A stretch of DNA of 64,000 nucleotides from Pseudomonas syringae (GTDB taxonomy: Bacteria; Pseudomonadota; Gammaproteobacteria; Pseudomonadales; Pseudomonadaceae). The translations under genes and the position numbers were made by a program. The notes under the pieces were generated by a model. The model did no database searches, had not been told where the DNA came from, and saw nothing but the letters and a program-made list of their open reading frames with translations. This document shows, piece by piece, positions 1 through 8,865 of the stretch (positions are counted from its first letter, which is position 1; each line of letters begins with the position of its first letter). The stretch spans positions 2,138,501 to 2,202,500 of the forward strand of contig NZ_CP066265.1 in NCBI RefSeq assembly GCF_023278085.1. Direction: 5' to 3'.

Positions 1-76
1 TGTGCGCTCTGCACGGGCGGCTCCAGCCAATGGCTGCTCGATCCCGAGCGGCCCTTACCGTCATCTGGAGAACATC

Positions 77-1612
77 ATGTCCGTAAAACGCCCCGGTAAA
101 GCCGACTTTCTGATCGCCGCCCAGGACCACGGTTACGACCTGTCCGATAGCCAGATAGAGTCGTTCCTGAGCCTCGCTGACGAAACCCTGTGTTCCTACG
201 AAGCCATCGACGCGCTGTACGCCACTCATGTCGCGCAGCCCGCTCCGGTACGCGAACACAGCAAACCGGCGCACGCCGAAAATCAATACGGCGCCTGGTA
301 CGTGAAGACCCACATTGCCGGCGCGGCCAGTGGTCCGTTGGCGGGCAGAACCGTGGTCATCAAGGACAACGTATCGGTAGCGGGGGTACCGATGGCCAAC
401 GGTTCGCTGAGCCTCGATGGCTACGTACCGTCCGAGGATGCCACGGTGGTCAAACGCCTGTTGGCCGCTGGCGCGACGGTGGTCGGCAAGTCGGTGTGCG
501 AAGACCTGTGTTTTTCCGGGGCCAGCTTTACCTCGGCCAGCGGCGCGGTGAAAAACCCATGGGACATGACCCGCAATGCGGGCGGTTCGTCCAGCGGCAG
601 TGCGGTGCTGGTCGCTCTCGAAGAAGTCGACATGGCCATTGGCGGCGATCAGGGCGGTTCCATTCGCATGCCGTCGGCGTGGAGCGGCATCGTCGGACAC
701 AAACCCACCTACAGCCTGGTGCCCTACACCGGCGCTTTCCCGATTGAACGCACCATCGATCACGTCGGCCCGATGGCCAACAACGTGCGCGACTGCGCGG
801 TGATGCTCGACGTGATTGCGGGTGCCGACGGCCTGGACTCAAGGCAGAAAAATCCGCCAGCGGTCAGTTGTGTCGCGACACTGGATCAAGGCGTTGCGGG
901 TCTGAAAATCGGTCTGCTGCGCGAAGGTTTCGCCATCCCCGGCATGTCCGAACCGCAGGTGGACGCGCTGGTCAAAGCCGCCGTCGCGCAATTGCAAAGC
1001 CTCGGCGCGACGGTCGGCGAGGCTAGCGTTCCATGGCACCACGGAGTGGCGCTGGACATGTGGAACGTGATTGCCACTGACGGCGCGGCGTACCAGATGC
1101 TGCAAGGCAACGGCTACGGCATGAACGTCGACGGCTACTACGACCCCGAGATCATGAGCTACTTCGGTGCCAAGCGTCGTGAGCACGCCAATACATTGTC
1201 CAGCAGCGTGCGTGCTGTGGCGCTGACCGGGCACTACAGCCTGAAAAACCTGCACGGTGCCTATTACGCCAAGGCGCGGATGCTGGTGCCGGAACTCACC
1301 CGTCAGTACGACGATGCCTTCAAGGATTTCGACGTGCTGGTCATGCCGACCATGCCGTTTGTGGCGACCCCCCTGACCGCCGCCGATGCGCCGATTGAAG
1401 AGTACGTGCACAGCGCGCTGAACATGCTGGCCAATACCGCGCCGTTCGACCTGACCGGACACCCGGCAACCTCGATCCCGGCCGGTCTTGCTGACGGCCT
1501 GCCGGTCGCCATGATGATCGTCGCACCGCGTTTTCAGGATGCCCTGGCGTTGCGCGTTGCCCAGGCGTACGAGCAAGTTCGCGGTGTGTTTCCCAAGCCG
1601 CCGCGTGGCTGA
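77..1612 (+). CDS. Amidase-signature family amidase
   Basis: This is a 511-residue amidase-signature hydrolase, which cleaves C-N amide bonds; the substrate cannot be read from sequence. The Ser-cisSer-Lys triad is visible: Lys96 in VVIKDN, Ser171 in NAGGSSSGSA, and nucleophile Ser195 in GGDQGGSIRMP. The 24-residue Ser-Ser spacing is the one known for the family. An N-terminal helical extension of about 80 residues precedes the catalytic core. The frame is open to base 2, but the ATG at 77 follows CTGGAGAACATC, which gives a reasonable ribosome site, so I start there. There is no signal peptide, so it is probably cytoplasmic. It converges on a decayed ssuA-like gene with a hairpin between them. 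Upstream context lies outside the window. Confidence 0.88.
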   Translation: MSVKRPGKADFLIAAQDHGYDLSDSQIESFLSLADETLCSYEAIDALYATHVAQPAPVREHSKPAHAENQYGAWYVKTHIAGAASGPLAGRTVVIKDNVSVAGVPMANGSLSLDGYVPSEDATVVKRLLAAGATVVGKSVCEDLCFSGASFTSASGAVKNPWDMTRNAGGSSSGSAVLVALEEVDMAIGGDQGGSIRMPSAWSGIVGHKPTYSLVPYTGAFPIERTIDHVGPMANNVRDCAVMLDVIAGADGLDSRQKNPPAVSCVATLDQGVAGLKIGLLREGFAIPGMSEPQVDALVKAAVAQLQSLGATVGEASVPWHHGVALDMWNVIATDGAAYQMLQGNGYGMNVDGYYDPEIMSYFGAKRREHANTLSSSVRAVALTGHYSLKNLHGAYYAKARMLVPELTRQYDDAFKDFDVLVMPTMPFVATPLTAADAPIEEYVHSALNMLANTAPFDLTGHPATSIPAGLADGLPVAMMIVAPRFQDALALRVAQAYEQVRGVFPKPPRG

Positions 1613-1630
1613 GTCGGCAGGCTGAGTGCA

Positions 1631-1663
1631 GGGCACACGTGTTCGACGGGAGCACGTGTGCCC
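1631..1663. terminator. Hairpin between convergent genes
   Basis: An 11-bp perfect stem (1631-1641 pairs with 1653-1663, GGGCACACGTG) encloses an 11-nt loop. It sits just past the amidase stop and before the 3' end of the opposing ssuA remnant. There is no strong T tract, so termination is inferred from position and stem strength. Confidence 0.55.
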
Positions 1664-1669
1664 CATCCC

Positions 1670-2319
1670 TCAAGGCTTCCATACCTCTACATCCTGCGCA
1701 TTCACCGCCTTGGGCAGCAGGCCTTCGGAAAAGAACGCGTCGGCGATTTTCTGCTGCTCGCCGAGTTGGTCGCGTGTCACCGGCTGTATCTCGTAGCTGC
1801 GATGGCGGTTGGCGATCTCGACGGTTTCGATATCCAGATTGCCCCACAGCGGGCTCAAAACCTGCGCCGCTTCGCGCGGATTGGCCTTGAGCCACTTACC
1901 GGTGCGGTGCAGTTGATCGTAAACGATGCTCAAGACCTGTGGATGCGCTTTGGCGTAGTCGGTGCCGGTCAGGTAATAGCGTTTGTAACTGGCCAGGCCG
2001 CTTCCTGGGCAAAGTAAGTCAGCCTGGCCTGTGCTGCCTGAGCAAAGATCGGCACGGTGTCCGCCACATCCGCGCTGATATCCACATTACCCACGTTCAA
2101 TGCTTCCAGCAGTGGCAAACCGCTCGGGAACTCGTGCCAGGTCACGCTAACGTGTTGCCGGGCGAGCGCTTTTTTCAGCGCGCCACGGGTTTTCAGCAGG
2201 GTGATCAGGGTTGAAGACTTCTGGTAGCCGATTCGCAGCGTCTCCTGTGCATGCGCGGGGAGGGCCATGTTTAACATCAGTGCTGTAAACAGCCCGACCA
2301 ATATTGACGGGCCACTCAA
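1670..2319 (-). pseudogene. Decayed aliphatic-sulfonate ABC transporter binding protein (ssuA-like)
   Basis: The 5' part (2319 down to about 2003) encodes a signal peptide ending ALPAHA and a mature start with IGYQKSSTL, FPSGLPLLEALNVGNVD and ADTVPIFAQAA, typical of SsuA-type periplasmic sulfonate binding proteins. Near 1998-2003 that frame passes into the wrong phase and stops at 1969. A second frame from about 2002 downward reads GLASYKRYYLTGTDYAK and continues to VEVWKP, which is the C-terminal third of the same family. The junction therefore joins an early segment to a late one out of frame. Roughly 100 residues of the middle of a normal 320-residue protein are missing. The product cannot fold as a binding protein. 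No other ssu genes are nearby. Confidence 0.8.
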
Positions 2320-2574
2320 TTAATTGGCCTGTTCCAGCGTTTAGCGACAGTCCCGCCTCGTAGAGCAGAACTCGTGCTAGGCTCAGTACAAAATGCCATG
2401 ACACGATGATGCTGCGTTGAGAGTAGCCTCGGATGCCCATTAAAACTCCACTAAATCCGAGTACGGGCCCGGTTCGTTTTCGCCCTGTCTGGCCTTTGCG
2501 AAAATCTATTGCGGGCAAAGCCTAAATCGGGTTAACCCTGAACTCCGATACTCTCAGCTGTGGTGGAACTGATC
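2320..2574. other. Intergenic region upstream of the orphan gene
   Basis: This 255-bp stretch has no convincing gene. I looked for a type III regulon (hrp box) promoter of the form GGAAC(C/T) followed by CCAC about 16 nt later and did not find one. GGTGGA at 2561-2566 is the likely ribosome site for the ATG at 2575. Confidence 0.5.
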
Positions 2575-4485
2575 ATGCGTGAGCCCGTGTACACGAGGTC
2601 CAAGGTCGACATCGATAAAGGCGCAGCCTCCTCCCATGCTGCTCCAGCCATGCAGCTTGAGGACAGGCGGCAGGGAGTGCAGCAGTTGAAACCGCAGTCG
2701 GCCTTTGAGAAACCAATGCCTTTGCAGGATAACCGTGCCCGACCTGCTCAGTCGGAAGTGATGCAGAAACAGACAAGTAAGCCCTTGCCTGTAAACCTGA
2801 ATGGCGATCAAGAGCCGGCATACGATAACGCTGATAGCCATATACCGAGTGCGGGGCTCGCGGTTCAGCTCAAAAGCAAGAGTTGGAAAATGCGTAGAGC
2901 CGCGAGATTGGAGCGAGAGCAAAACCTGCGCGATAGAGCCGAACGACACCACGCTGCAGATAAGGCCCGAATGAACGACCTGGCGGCGGCCAAAGCCAAG
3001 GGGCAATTATTGGAAGGGTTGCAAGCGGAGCCAACGGGCTCTGCGACACTTGCACATCTGAAGACGCCTTTTGTGAATCGGGAAATGCGTGTGCTGGATA
3101 ACAACTCCGAGGGGGTTAAACGCCGCTTTCTTACCCCGACCAAGCCCCTGTTGCTGGACCCAAACGCACCTAAACGACGTGAGATATCGCCGTCACAGGT
3201 TGATAAGTACAAGGCGTTGAAAGATCGGGCAGTAGACATCGAACAAAAATCCAAGGACTCGCATCACGCTTTTTACCATGCTCAGGACCCCCGCATGCGG
3301 GTAGCGCAAGATGTCTACAGACGTGTTTATGCCCGGCACCACAAAGTTGAAGTGCCTGAAGACTTTCATTTTCTGCGCTTTCCCGGGCCAGACGATGAGC
3401 AGTTCAATAAGCACAAGAACGTGGCTTCATACTTTAAAGAGGACATGGCTGCGCACGGCATGATTGACGACAATATCGAGCCAACAAAGAGTCATTTGAT
3501 TTCGGTCAACCCTGCCCTGCATGGCGGATTGAATCACACAGGTGAAGAAACGTTCCATTACTTTCAGATCGGACAAGGTCAGACAGCGTTGCCCGTAGCC
3601 AATTTCATAAAAGGGTTTCTGCAGAAATTCAACCTCAGCCCCGACGGGGTCGATGATATGTACAAAGATGCCTCGGCGCTGAATGCCACTAAAGAAGGGA
3701 GCCTCTTTCAAATCATGGTGCCCAAGGGCAAGGTCGATGACGTGGCCTATATGGCACACCCTCATGGTCTGCCTCATGATGATGAGCTATTCGACGACCT
3801 TCACACGATGGGAGAAATCCGTTACACCACCAAGCCCCCAATCGCTGCTGACAAGGGTGAAGATGCCTCGGATTCAACTATAAAAGAGCCGTGGCTGCCG
3901 CTCCGGGAGAAAATGAATGACGAGGTCACCCGAAATCTCATCGCTATGCGCGAGGCCTGGAAGGCCCCGAAAGTTGAAATGCCAGAACCTGTTGACCCCC
4001 TACTAAGCGGTGCAGGTATCTCCCGCAATACGCTGAAGGAGGACAGTCACCAGCAAAGGATTAAAGACAGTGCCCAACAGCGACGTACCGCCTTTCTTAA
4101 AACGCAAACTGAAGCGCTCAACAAGCAGACATTGATCCGATTTGATGAAGGCAAATACTCTCCTTCTTACCATCTTCAAGCGTATATCCAACGCCCTGGG
4201 GAGTTGCAGCATCCGGAAGGCCATGCACAAAAGTTACGCATGCAAACCAATCCAGATCATTTCGGTGGCCAAGGGGTGCGCAGTCAGCACGAGCTCATGC
4301 GGATCGAAAACCGATCAACATTCATGCAGGCACGAATGCATTTATCGCAAGCGAACACCCTCGACCCCGCCTCTGGAATATCAATCACTCGGCATACAAC
4401 CCTTGAGCCGAAACAAGAGGAAACTTACAACACGTTGCTCGATAAATATGTCAACGACCTTTTTGCCTCCAAGGAAAAATCCTGA
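2575..4485 (+). CDS. Unrecognised 636-residue orphan protein
   Basis: I do not recognise this protein. The frame opens with GTG at 2560, but ATG 2575 is better placed after GGTGGA, giving 636 residues. There is no signal peptide and no membrane segment. The first 100 residues are polar and low in complexity. Residues 100-150 are highly charged and probably helical. Residues 300-400 look like a folded core, with LISVNPALHGG (308-318), ETFHYF (325-330), and LFQIMVPKGKVDD followed by AYMAHPHG (377-398). The C-terminal 200 residues are polar and rich in His, Gln and Lys. Codon use is visibly less GC-biased than in the neighbours, which suggests acquisition. A secreted effector or toxin is possible from this profile, but no hrp box or secretion motif supports it. 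Confidence 0.7.
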   Translation: MREPVYTRSKVDIDKGAASSHAAPAMQLEDRRQGVQQLKPQSAFEKPMPLQDNRARPAQSEVMQKQTSKPLPVNLNGDQEPAYDNADSHIPSAGLAVQLKSKSWKMRRAARLEREQNLRDRAERHHAADKARMNDLAAAKAKGQLLEGLQAEPTGSATLAHLKTPFVNREMRVLDNNSEGVKRRFLTPTKPLLLDPNAPKRREISPSQVDKYKALKDRAVDIEQKSKDSHHAFYHAQDPRMRVAQDVYRRVYARHHKVEVPEDFHFLRFPGPDDEQFNKHKNVASYFKEDMAAHGMIDDNIEPTKSHLISVNPALHGGLNHTGEETFHYFQIGQGQTALPVANFIKGFLQKFNLSPDGVDDMYKDASALNATKEGSLFQIMVPKGKVDDVAYMAHPHGLPHDDELFDDLHTMGEIRYTTKPPIAADKGEDASDSTIKEPWLPLREKMNDEVTRNLIAMREAWKAPKVEMPEPVDPLLSGAGISRNTLKEDSHQQRIKDSAQQRRTAFLKTQTEALNKQTLIRFDEGKYSPSYHLQAYIQRPGELQHPEGHAQKLRMQTNPDHFGGQGVRSQHELMRIENRSTFMQARMHLSQANTLDPASGISITRHTTLEPKQEETYNTLLDKYVNDLFASKEKS

Positions 4486-4566
4486 AGTCATTCGTTTTTT
4501 GATATGGGCCGAGTGCCGTTGTGGCTGCCGGGTATCCACGGCCCCGTGCGCCAGAACTGCGGAACG

Positions 4567-4592
4567 AAAACCGTCGCATCGCGACGCGTTTT
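4567..4592. terminator. Possible bidirectional terminator after the orphan gene
   Basis: The hairpin CGTCGC-ATC-GCGACG (4572-4577 with 4581-4586) is flanked by AAAAC on the left and CGTTTT on the right. It could terminate transcription in either direction. It lies about 80 bp past the orphan gene's stop; the space between holds nothing I recognise. Confidence 0.4.
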
Positions 4593-4725
4593 GACAAGCC
4601 CGCAACAATTTTCGCGGCGATAGCCTCATTGGCCGGCGCTATGCAATGCTCGCGACAATACTTTTCGTGCAGAACCTAGGTCACCGTCTTACCGTTCACG
4701 CCCCTCAATTCAATGAAGAAAATAA

Positions 4726-4752
4726 TTTAATTATCTGTGATCCGGCCGATAT
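4726..4752 (+). promoter_or_regulatory. Weak sigma-28 (FliA)-like promoter
   Basis: GCCGATAT at 4745-4752 is a good match to the FliA -10 element GCCGATAA. The -35 position 11 nt upstream (TTTAATTA) fits poorly to TAAAGTTT. A start near 4759 would lie about 45 nt before the small membrane ORF and upstream of the PAS chemoreceptor. The chemotaxis genes downstream make the match more credible. Confidence 0.35.
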
Positions 4753-4805
4753 ATCCATACGTAAGCTGCGATCTGTTTGTTCAAGCCTTCTAAAACAGGG
4801 GTCTC

Positions 4806-4892
4806 ATGGATCCGCGTCTCGCTGGACTTTCATTCTTGCTCACGTTGGGATGGACCGGTGCCGTGATTTTGGTCATCTGGTATTTCGCCTGA
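4806..4892 (+). CDS. 28-residue single-span membrane peptide
   Basis: ATG 4806 opens a 28-codon frame that ends at TGA 4890-4892. It follows AGGGG at a usable distance (CAGGGGTCTC before the ATG). The peptide begins MDPRLAGLSF, is almost entirely hydrophobic from residue 5 on, and ends VIWYFA, so it would form one membrane helix with a very short N-terminus. It sits behind a weak FliA-like site and 274 bp ahead of a chemoreceptor that has no membrane segment of its own. Function is unknown. It could be a chance frame; conservation would settle that. Confidence 0.45.
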   Translation: MDPRLAGLSFLLTLGWTGAVILVIWYFA

Positions 4893-5166
4893 TGCACAGG
4901 CAGGATTTTCAGGCTCCTCAAGGTGTCGCTTGACAGTTGCGCCTGACAGCACCGGAGTAATCGCCGGGCAGAAAAAACAGCCATGATTTTAGTGGTAGCA
5001 AAATAGTGGCTTTTATGCTGATCCAATTTCAGCATCTGGCAGTTTGCGCTATGGAGGGCATTGAGAAACACGATTATGCGGTTCGAACGACAGGCTCCAC
5101 ATTCAGGCAAAGCAAACGCTTGACCTGGTCTGTAGCCACCGGCGCACCGTCCTGAACACTCCATAG
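4893..5166. other. Leader region of the PAS chemoreceptor
   Basis: No gene is supported in these 274 bp. TTGACA at 4932-4937 resembles a -35 element, but I see no convincing -10 element 16-18 nt downstream. No strong ribosome site precedes ATG 5167. Confidence 0.4.
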
Positions 5167-7323
5167 ATGTTTACTGCCGAGTATTTTTATATGTCGACCA
5201 CAATAATAGAAAGCACCCTTGATGACGCCGGGGTACAGCTGGACCTTCACTCGCTGATGACCGCCATTGACCGTTCGCAGGCAATGATCGAGTTCGATCT
5301 TGAAGGCAATATCCTGCGCGCCAACGCCAATTTTCTGGAATGTGTCGGCTATAAGCTGGAGGAAGTCCGGGGTCGGCATCACCGCATGTTCTGCACGCCC
5401 GAATATGCGTCCAGTGTCGAGTATTCGACGTTCTGGGAAAAGCTGGGTAAAGGTAACTTTGACGAAGGGCAATATAAACGCCTGGGTAAAAATGGTCGCG
5501 AAATCTGGTTGCAGGCCACCTATAACCCGATCTTCGACAAGGACGGCAACCCGTTCAAAGTGGTGAAGTTCGCCACTGACGTGACTCAGCAGCGCAAGGC
5601 CAACGCCGAGTACGAAGGCAAGGTCGCCGCTATCGACCGTTCTCAGGGGGTTATCGAGTTCGATCTGAATGGTCGGGTGCTCAATGCCAATGAAAACTTC
5701 CTTAAAGTGCTGGGTTATCGTCTCGACGAAATTCAGGGCCAGCATCACCGCATGTTCTGTGACGATGATTACCTGAACAGTCCGGCCTATCGTGCGTTCT
5801 GGGCCAAACTGGAACGCGGCGAATACGATTCCGGTGAATACAAACGCATCGGCAAGAATGGTCGCGAACTGTGGATCAGCGCCACGTACAACCCGGTCTT
5901 CGACCCGGATGGCCGTCCGTATAAAGTCGTCAAGTTCGCCAACGACGTCACCGAGAGCCGTGCGCGTCAGGCCGAATACGCGGGCAAGGTCACGGCCATC
6001 GAGCGCTCTCAGGCCGTGATCGAGTTCGACTTGACTGGCAAGGTGCTGAATGCCAACCGCAACTTCCTGTCGGTGTTCGGTTACGAGCTGGATGAAATCG
6101 TCGGCGAGCATCACCGCATGTTCTGCTCCGAGGAATTCGTCAGCAGCCTGCAATACCGTGAGCTGTGGGAAAAGCTGGGCCGCGGCGAATACGACGCCAA
6201 CGAGTACAAGCGCAAACGCAAGGACGGCAAGGAAATCTGGATTCAGGCGACCTATAACCCGATCTTCGATGCGCAGGGCCATCCTTACAAGATCGTCAAG
6301 TTCGCACTCGACGTGACAGAGGCCAAGGAAACCAGCGTCGAGGACAAGGGCAAGGTGAACGCGATCGATCGCGCCCAGGCCGTCATCGAGTTCGACATGG
6401 CCGGTAACATCCTCGCGGCCAACGCCAACTTCCTCAAAGCGCTGGGTTATGGCTTGCAGGAAATCAAAGGCCAGCACCACCGGATCTTCTGCGACGAAGA
6501 GTATGTGCGCGGCACCGAATACCGTGAATTCTGGCACGGGCTGGGGCAGGGCGAGTTCTACTCCGGGCGCTTCATGCGCGTGAGTAAATACGGTCAGAAA
6601 ATCTGGATTCAGGCCACTTACAGCCCGATCTTCGACCACGACGGCCTGCCGTTCAAAGTGGTGAAGTTCGCTACCGACATCACTCTCCAGGTCGAGATGG
6701 AACAAGCCATCGAAGCCAAGACCGTGGCCATGCGCGAGTCGGTCAAGACGCTGATGAGCGCCATTTCCTATGTCGCGCAGAGCACCGACACCGCCACCGA
6801 ACTCGCCCGGTTGACCCGCGAGCAAGCCAGCCGTGGCTCGCAGACACTGGTCAAGGCGTCTGATGCGATGAGCATGATTGCCAAGTCGGCAGAAGGCATT
6901 CAGGACATCATTCAGGTGATCAGCGAGATCGCCAGTCAGACCAACATGCTGGCGTTCAACGCCGCCATCGAGGCAGCACGCGCCGGTGAGCACGGTCTGG
7001 GGTTCTCGGTGGTCGCCGATGAAGTGCGCAAGCTGGCCGAGAAGTCCTCGCGGGCGACCAAGGAAATCAACAAGCTGATTCTGGAAACCGTCAGCCGTAT
7101 CGAGTCAGGCAACGAGATCTCGCTGAGTGCGGGTGAGGCATTCGAGCACATCGTGGACGGCGTCATGCAGACCACTCAGGCGATCGATGGCATCAATACC
7201 GCAACCGAGAAACAGCGCTTGTCGGCGCAGCAGGTCGAAGCCTTGATTACCGAGCTGCATAAGGCCAACCTGACCGGCTACACCGAAACACTGGACAAGG
7301 TATCCGTCGGACAACCTGCATGA
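5167..7323 (+). CDS. Soluble methyl-accepting chemotaxis protein with four PAS domains
   Basis: This 718-residue chemoreceptor has four tandem PAS domains (about residues 34-155, 156-277, 278-399 and 400-521) and a signalling domain (522-718). Each PAS carries HHR followed by M or I and FC, and an IW.QATYNPIFD-type strand. There is no transmembrane segment, so it is cytoplasmic, like the BdlA class known from biofilm dispersal. The hairpin tip reads [18 protein letters not shown] and then HGLGFSVVADEV. This departs from the usual [28 protein letters not shown] and suggests a distinct CheW partner. ATG 5167 lacks a clear ribosome site; ATG 5191 (MSTTIIES) is an equally possible start. The stop overlaps the next start as ATGA, so the two are translationally coupled. 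Confidence 0.92.
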   Translation: MFTAEYFYMSTTIIESTLDDAGVQLDLHSLMTAIDRSQAMIEFDLEGNILRANANFLECVGYKLEEVRGRHHRMFCTPEYASSVEYSTFWEKLGKGNFDEGQYKRLGKNGREIWLQATYNPIFDKDGNPFKVVKFATDVTQQRKANAEYEGKVAAIDRSQGVIEFDLNGRVLNANENFLKVLGYRLDEIQGQHHRMFCDDDYLNSPAYRAFWAKLERGEYDSGEYKRIGKNGRELWISATYNPVFDPDGRPYKVVKFANDVTESRARQAEYAGKVTAIERSQAVIEFDLTGKVLNANRNFLSVFGYELDEIVGEHHRMFCSEEFVSSLQYRELWEKLGRGEYDANEYKRKRKDGKEIWIQATYNPIFDAQGHPYKIVKFALDVTEAKETSVEDKGKVNAIDRAQAVIEFDMAGNILAANANFLKALGYGLQEIKGQHHRIFCDEEYVRGTEYREFWHGLGQGEFYSGRFMRVSKYGQKIWIQATYSPIFDHDGLPFKVVKFATDITLQVEMEQAIEAKTVAMRESVKTLMSAISYVAQSTDTATELARLTREQASRGSQTLVKASDAMSMIAKSAEGIQDIIQVISEIASQTNMLAFNAAIEAARAGEHGLGFSVVADEVRKLAEKSSRATKEINKLILETVSRIESGNEISLSAGEAFEHIVDGVMQTTQAIDGINTATEKQRLSAQQVEALITELHKANLTGYTETLDKVSVGQPA
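5266..6729 (+). repeat. Four tandem 366-bp PAS-coding units
   Basis: The PAS units begin at the Ile codons of (A)IDRSQ/IERSQ/IDRAQ at 5266, 5632, 5998 and 6364. The spacing is exactly 366 bp (122 codons) each time. The units are similar in DNA and protein, showing internal duplication with no length drift. Recombination between them could change the PAS number. Confidence 0.85.
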
Positions 7324-8810
7324 GCAGCCTGACCGCCTATGGTGTGGTGCAGATCAACGGCGTTCTTCTCGCGGTGGTTGCGGACGCGCTGATGGAGGCC
7401 GTGCACTGGCCGCAAGACTTGCAGCCGCACCCGCTGACCCGTGGTGCGCTGCTGGGGGTTTTCACCCTGCGCGGCAAGCCGGTGCCGCTGGTGGATTTGC
7501 GTGGCGAACTTGCGCAGAGTGCCGAGGTTTCGCCACCGACCCCGCTGGTCGCGATCCTGAAATACAACGGCGGTTATCTGGGCCTGGCGATTGACGCGGT
7601 CTGCGATATTCTCAAGGCCCGTGATTCGCAGTTCAGCCCGCTGGGGCCTGGGGGCAGCAGCGCCGGGTTGCTGCCATCGGTGCTGCTGGCTGCAGACGAT
7701 GCGCGGCTGATCTACAAGCTTGACCTTGAGGTGCTGAACCGCCTGCCGGGTGTGTTGTTTGCGACCGACCCCGGCGCGCAGGCGCTCAATGAGCAGGCCC
7801 AGGCTGCAAAAAGTCACCTGCTGCATTATCTGGTGTTCGAGTGCGACAGCCGCAATTTCTGCATCGATGCCAGTGTGGTGACCGAACTGGTCGACAACCC
7901 CGAGATATCGCCCTCGGACTTTGCCAGCGACTGTTGCTTCGGTGTCACGTCGGTGCGCGGTACCAAGGTCCCGGCGCTCAACCTGTCGGAAGTGCTGGGG
8001 CTGGATCATCAGCGCCAGACGTCCAAGCCGCAATTGTTGCTGCTGACGGCTGCGGATGGCCGGGTGTGCGGATTCGGTTATGACCGCATGGTCGCTATTC
8101 AGCGTCAGGACCCTGGCAGTCTGCTGGCCGCACCGGCCTATGGCTTGCCGCACCCTGAGTTGTTTGCCGGGGTGATGAACCTGGAGGAGGACAAGCAGGC
8201 GCTGCTGCTCGATCATCCGATGCTGTTGCAGCGTCCGGAAATCAAGAGTTACACCCAGGTTTACCAGCATGACGTCAAGCCGGCACAGGCCTCACACGAT
8301 GTCACCAAGGCCATGTTGCGGCATGCCTGCCTGCTGTTCGATGCGCCGACGCGCTTTGTCGCGCCGCTGAGTCAGATCGTGGAAATCATGGGTGTGCCCA
8401 CGCAGTTGATTGGTCTGGTGCAGCCGGAGACTCATCTGCTGGGCCAGTTCAACCTGCGCGGCGAGTAAGTGCCGCTGATCTGCCTCAGCAGTCTGCTTGG
8501 CGAAGGCGCACAGCCCCAGTGTGAGACGTCGCGGGTGTTGATCGTGCGCGGCGACAGACTGTGTTTCGGGTTCGCAGTGAGCCGTGTCGACGCCATCGAT
8601 GCCTTCAACCAGTTCGATCCGTCGATGCTCGATCAGGGCTGGCAGGCCAATGCCGGCAAGGGCATTTCGGTCAACGACCGGGTTCGTTCGCTGGTCAGCG
8701 TGGGCAGTCAGGAGCGCAGCTGGCGGGCGACCCTGCTCGACTTGCAGGGGCTGGCCAGGCAACTGGAGTGTGGCGTCGCGCAGCGCAAGGCGGCACTGCA
8801 ATCGGTCTGA
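7320..8810 (+). pseudogene. Triple-CheW-domain coupling protein interrupted by an in-frame TAA
   Basis: The reading frame encodes three CheW-like domains (about residues 5-145, 160-310 and 335-490) and would be 496 residues long, but TAA at 8466-8468 stops it after 382 residues. The same frame then continues open to 8810 and completes domain 3. The stop falls in a repeated motif: RGKPVPLVDL in domain 1, RGTKVPALNL in domain 2, RGE-stop-VPLICL in domain 3. A Lys codon AAA would need one base change to give TAA. CheW domains bridge chemoreceptors to CheA. Start ATG 7320 overlaps the receptor stop (ATGA). The truncated product keeps two whole domains and may still work. A sequencing error or readthrough is also possible. 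Confidence 0.8.
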
Positions 8811-8865
8811 ACTCAATGCGTTGCCTGTGGCCTTACTGAAATATCCACACGCGGAGTATCCAGCC

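Noticed and set aside
2320..2574. Hrp-box promoter that would mark the orphan gene as a type III effector
   Set aside because: No GGAAC-type half followed at the right distance by CCAC was found, so effector status is not supported by regulation.
5074..6993. 639-codon open frame antisense to the PAS chemoreceptor
   Set aside because: It mirrors the coding strand's codon bias and repeats with the PAS units; no ribosome site or known family.
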